This document shows positions 12,538 to 14,029 of a stretch of DNA of 14,029 nt, piece after piece. Under the pieces are notes generated by a model. The model ran no database searches. It was not told where the DNA came from and saw only the letters and a program-made list of their open reading frames with translations. Within the stretch, counting starts at the first letter, position 1. Every line of letters begins with the position of its first letter. A program made the position numbers and the translations under genes. Origin of the DNA: Thermoleophilaceae bacterium (GTDB lineage: Bacteria > Actinomycetota > Thermoleophilia > Solirubrobacterales > Thermoleophilaceae); contig JACCZR010000028.1 of assembly GCA_013695855.1 (NCBI GenBank), positions 1-14,029 of the forward strand. The letters run 5' to 3'.

Positions 12538-13965
12538 TCATCGCGCGACCCACCCCGCAAGCCGGGCGCGCAGGGCCTCTCGCGCAACCGTCACATCGTC
12601 GAACGGCTCCTTGCGCCCGCCCTCGAACTCCTGGCCCTGTTCGTGGCCCTTCCCCGCGATCACCACCAGGTCGCCGTCCTGCGCCTCGCCGATCGCGCGC
12701 TCGATCGCTCGCCGGCGGTCGGTCTCGCGCTCGGCCCGCGGCCCCGCCCCCTCGAGCACCTGGCCCACGATCGCCTCCGGGTCCTCTGAGCGCGGATTGT
12801 CCGAGGTGACGAGCACGCGGTCGGCCAGCTGGCGTGCCGCGGCGCCCATCAGCGGGCGCTTGGCCCGGTCGCGGTCACCCCCCGCGCCGAATACGACCGT
12901 CAGGCGGCCCTCCGTGACCTCGCGCGCGGCTCGCAGGACGTTGTCCAGCGAGTCCGGCGTGTGGGCGTAGTCCACGAGCACGCCGAAGCCCTGACCCTCG
13001 TCGACCGGCTCAAAGCGCCCCGGCACGCGACCGAAGCTTGCCAGCGCCTCGCCCGCCTGGCCCAGCTCCGTGCCGAGCCCGTGGACCGCGGCCAGGGCGC
13101 AGAGGGCGTTCTGCACGTTGAACAGCCCGGGCAGGGGCACCCGAAGCTCGAGCTCGCCCTCCGGCGTGGAGCAGCGGAACGTCGATCCCGTGAGGTCGAA
13201 GCGAACGTCGCGGGCGCGGAAGTCGGCCTCGCGGTGCACAGCGACGGTCGTGGTCTCCAGCTCCCCGGCGATGCGCCGGCCGTACTCGTCGTCGACATTG
13301 ACCACGCTGAGGCCGGGCTCCGCGAACAGCCGGCGCTTGGCCGCGAAGTAGGAGTCCATGGTCTCGTGAAAGTCGAGATGGTCCTGAGTGAGGTTGGTGA
13401 ACACCCGCGCTGCGAAACGGATGCCTCCGGCGCGGCCCAGCTGCAACGCGTGGGAGGAGACCTCCATCGCGCACGCCCGGTCGCCGGCCTCCAGCATGCG
13501 CGCAAAGGTGGCCTGCAGATCGACTGCCTCGGGCGTGGTGCGCTCGACCCCCAGCTCTTTTCCGCCGACCACGCTCTTGACCGTGCCGAGCAGACCACAC
13601 GGCGTGCCCGTGACCTCGAGCAGGTGACGGACCAGGAAGGCCGAGGTGGTCTTGCCGTTGGTGCCGGTGATGCCGACCACGTTCAGGGTGGCCGTGGGGT
13701 CGCCGTGAAAGGCCGCGGCCGCCGGGCCCATCGCATTGCGCACACTGGGCACGACGACCTCGGGCACGCCGAGCTCGAGCGGCCGCTCGCAGACCAGCGC
13801 GACGGCGCCCCGCGCCACGGCGTCGGGCGCGAAGTCGTGGCCGTCGGCCCGAAAGCCCGGCACGCAGAAGAAGAGGGCCCCGGGACGCACGACCGCGCTC
13901 GAGTACGCGAGGCCCGTGATGTCGACCGGCGGCACCCCGGGCCCGAGGAGCTCGCGCAGGTCCAC
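12538..13965 (-). CDS. murE: UDP-MurNAc-tripeptide synthetase MurE (meso-diaminopimelate-adding)
   Basis: MurE adds the third amino acid to UDP-MurNAc-L-Ala-D-Glu. The 475-residue protein has VDITGLAYSSAVVRPGALFF (14-33), the P-loop ITGTNGKTT (99-107), EVSSHALQLGR (168-178), NLTQDHLDFH (191-200), Lys210 at the likely carbamylated position (YFAAKRRLF), GRFEPV (316-321), VDYAHTPDSL (331-340), DNPRSEDP (389-396) and GKGHE (439-441 region). DNPR is the known marker for meso-diaminopimelate specificity, so the wall is predicted to be of the DAP type. GTG at 13965 is the only standard start near the expected N-terminus (VDLRELL). It has no Shine-Dalgarno, and the frame stays open to the window edge, so a start outside the window cannot be excluded. 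Confidence 0.95.
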   Translation of the reverse strand: MDLRELLGPGVPPVDITGLAYSSAVVRPGALFFCVPGFRADGHDFAPDAVARGAVALVCERPLELGVPEVVVPSVRNAMGPAAAAFHGDPTATLNVVGITGTNGKTTSAFLVRHLLEVTGTPCGLLGTVKSVVGGKELGVERTTPEAVDLQATFARMLEAGDRACAMEVSSHALQLGRAGGIRFAARVFTNLTQDHLDFHETMDSYFAAKRRLFAEPGLSVVNVDDEYGRRIAGELETTTVAVHREADFRARDVRFDLTGSTFRCSTPEGELELRVPLPGLFNVQNALCALAAVHGLGTELGQAGEALASFGRVPGRFEPVDEGQGFGVLVDYAHTPDSLDNVLRAAREVTEGRLTVVFGAGGDRDRAKRPLMGAAARQLADRVLVTSDNPRSEDPEAIVGQVLEGAGPRAERETDRRRAIERAIGEAQDGDLVVIAGKGHEQGQEFEGGRKEPFDDVTVAREALRARLAGWVAR

Positions 13966-14029
13966 CGCTGGTGAGTCTAGGGCCGCGAGAAGACGACTCT
14001 TACGGCTCTCGAGCTCCTTCGCCTCCGGG
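13966..14029 (-). other. Window edge upstream of murE, possible end of an upstream gene
   Basis: These 64 bases precede murE. In the two frames not used by murE there are stops at 14002-14000 (TAA) and 13979-13977 (TAG) on the minus strand. Either could end an upstream gene, which by dcw synteny would be ftsI, but the remaining peptides are too short to identify. A GAAGGAG motif is present but no start codon in the murE frame lies at a usable distance from it. Confidence 0.25.

Noticed and set aside
1..14029. Search for CRISPR arrays, insertion sequences, tRNA or rRNA genes, attachment sites and other accessory systems
   Set aside because: No spaced direct repeats, transposase motifs, cloverleaf-like sequences or defence genes were seen; all coding capacity is explained by the dcw cluster, a sugar dehydrogenase and gcvT.

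Overview
The window is very GC-rich (about 70% G+C by eye), and every gene I can support lies on the minus strand. It carries most of a division and cell wall (dcw) cluster. In the direction of transcription the order is murE, murF, mraY, murD, ftsW, murG, murC, murB, ftsQ, ftsZ. After ftsZ come a secreted PQQ-type sugar (glucose/sorbosone) dehydrogenase and the first 55 codons of gcvT, which runs off the left edge. The organism is most likely a high-GC actinobacterium, plausibly of the Thermoleophilia (Solirubrobacterales and relatives). Reasons are the lack of ftsA between ftsQ and ftsZ, the presence of murB in the cluster, a MurE DNPR motif (meso-diaminopimelate type), the base composition, and an Arg/Leu-rich C-terminal module on the dehydrogenase that I associate with secreted proteins of that class. 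The lineage call is inference.

Layout from right to left (5' to 3' of the transcript): the last 64 bases (13966-14029) precede murE and may hold the end of an upstream gene, by synteny ftsI, but this cannot be shown. murE is followed by a 79-base gap, then murF. From murF to ftsQ the genes are packed: murF/mraY share one base (TAATG), mraY/murD share GTGA, murD/ftsW are 30 bases apart, ftsW/murG overlap by 83 bases, murG/murC and murC/murB share ATGA, and murB/ftsQ share GTGA. This is a translationally coupled operon. The first real break is the 182-base ftsQ-ftsZ spacer. It holds three inverted repeats, including an 18-base perfect palindrome, a consensus-like promoter (TTGACA-N18-TACAGT) and a strong ribosome binding site. 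ftsZ is followed by 250 bases with weak stem-loops and no convincing gene.

Functionally, MurC, MurD, MurE and MurF add L-Ala, D-Glu, meso-DAP and D-Ala-D-Ala to UDP-MurNAc. MurB makes the UDP-MurNAc, MraY and MurG build lipid I and lipid II, FtsW polymerises glycan at the septum, and FtsQ and FtsZ organise the divisome. The dehydrogenase and gcvT are unrelated metabolic genes and mark the end of the cluster.

I saw no mobile element, CRISPR array, tRNA, rRNA or clearly new system. The points worth a second look are the ftsQ-ftsZ regulatory spacer, the long ftsW/murG overlap, the proline-rich FtsQ tail, variant motifs in MurG, and the C-terminal module of the dehydrogenase.
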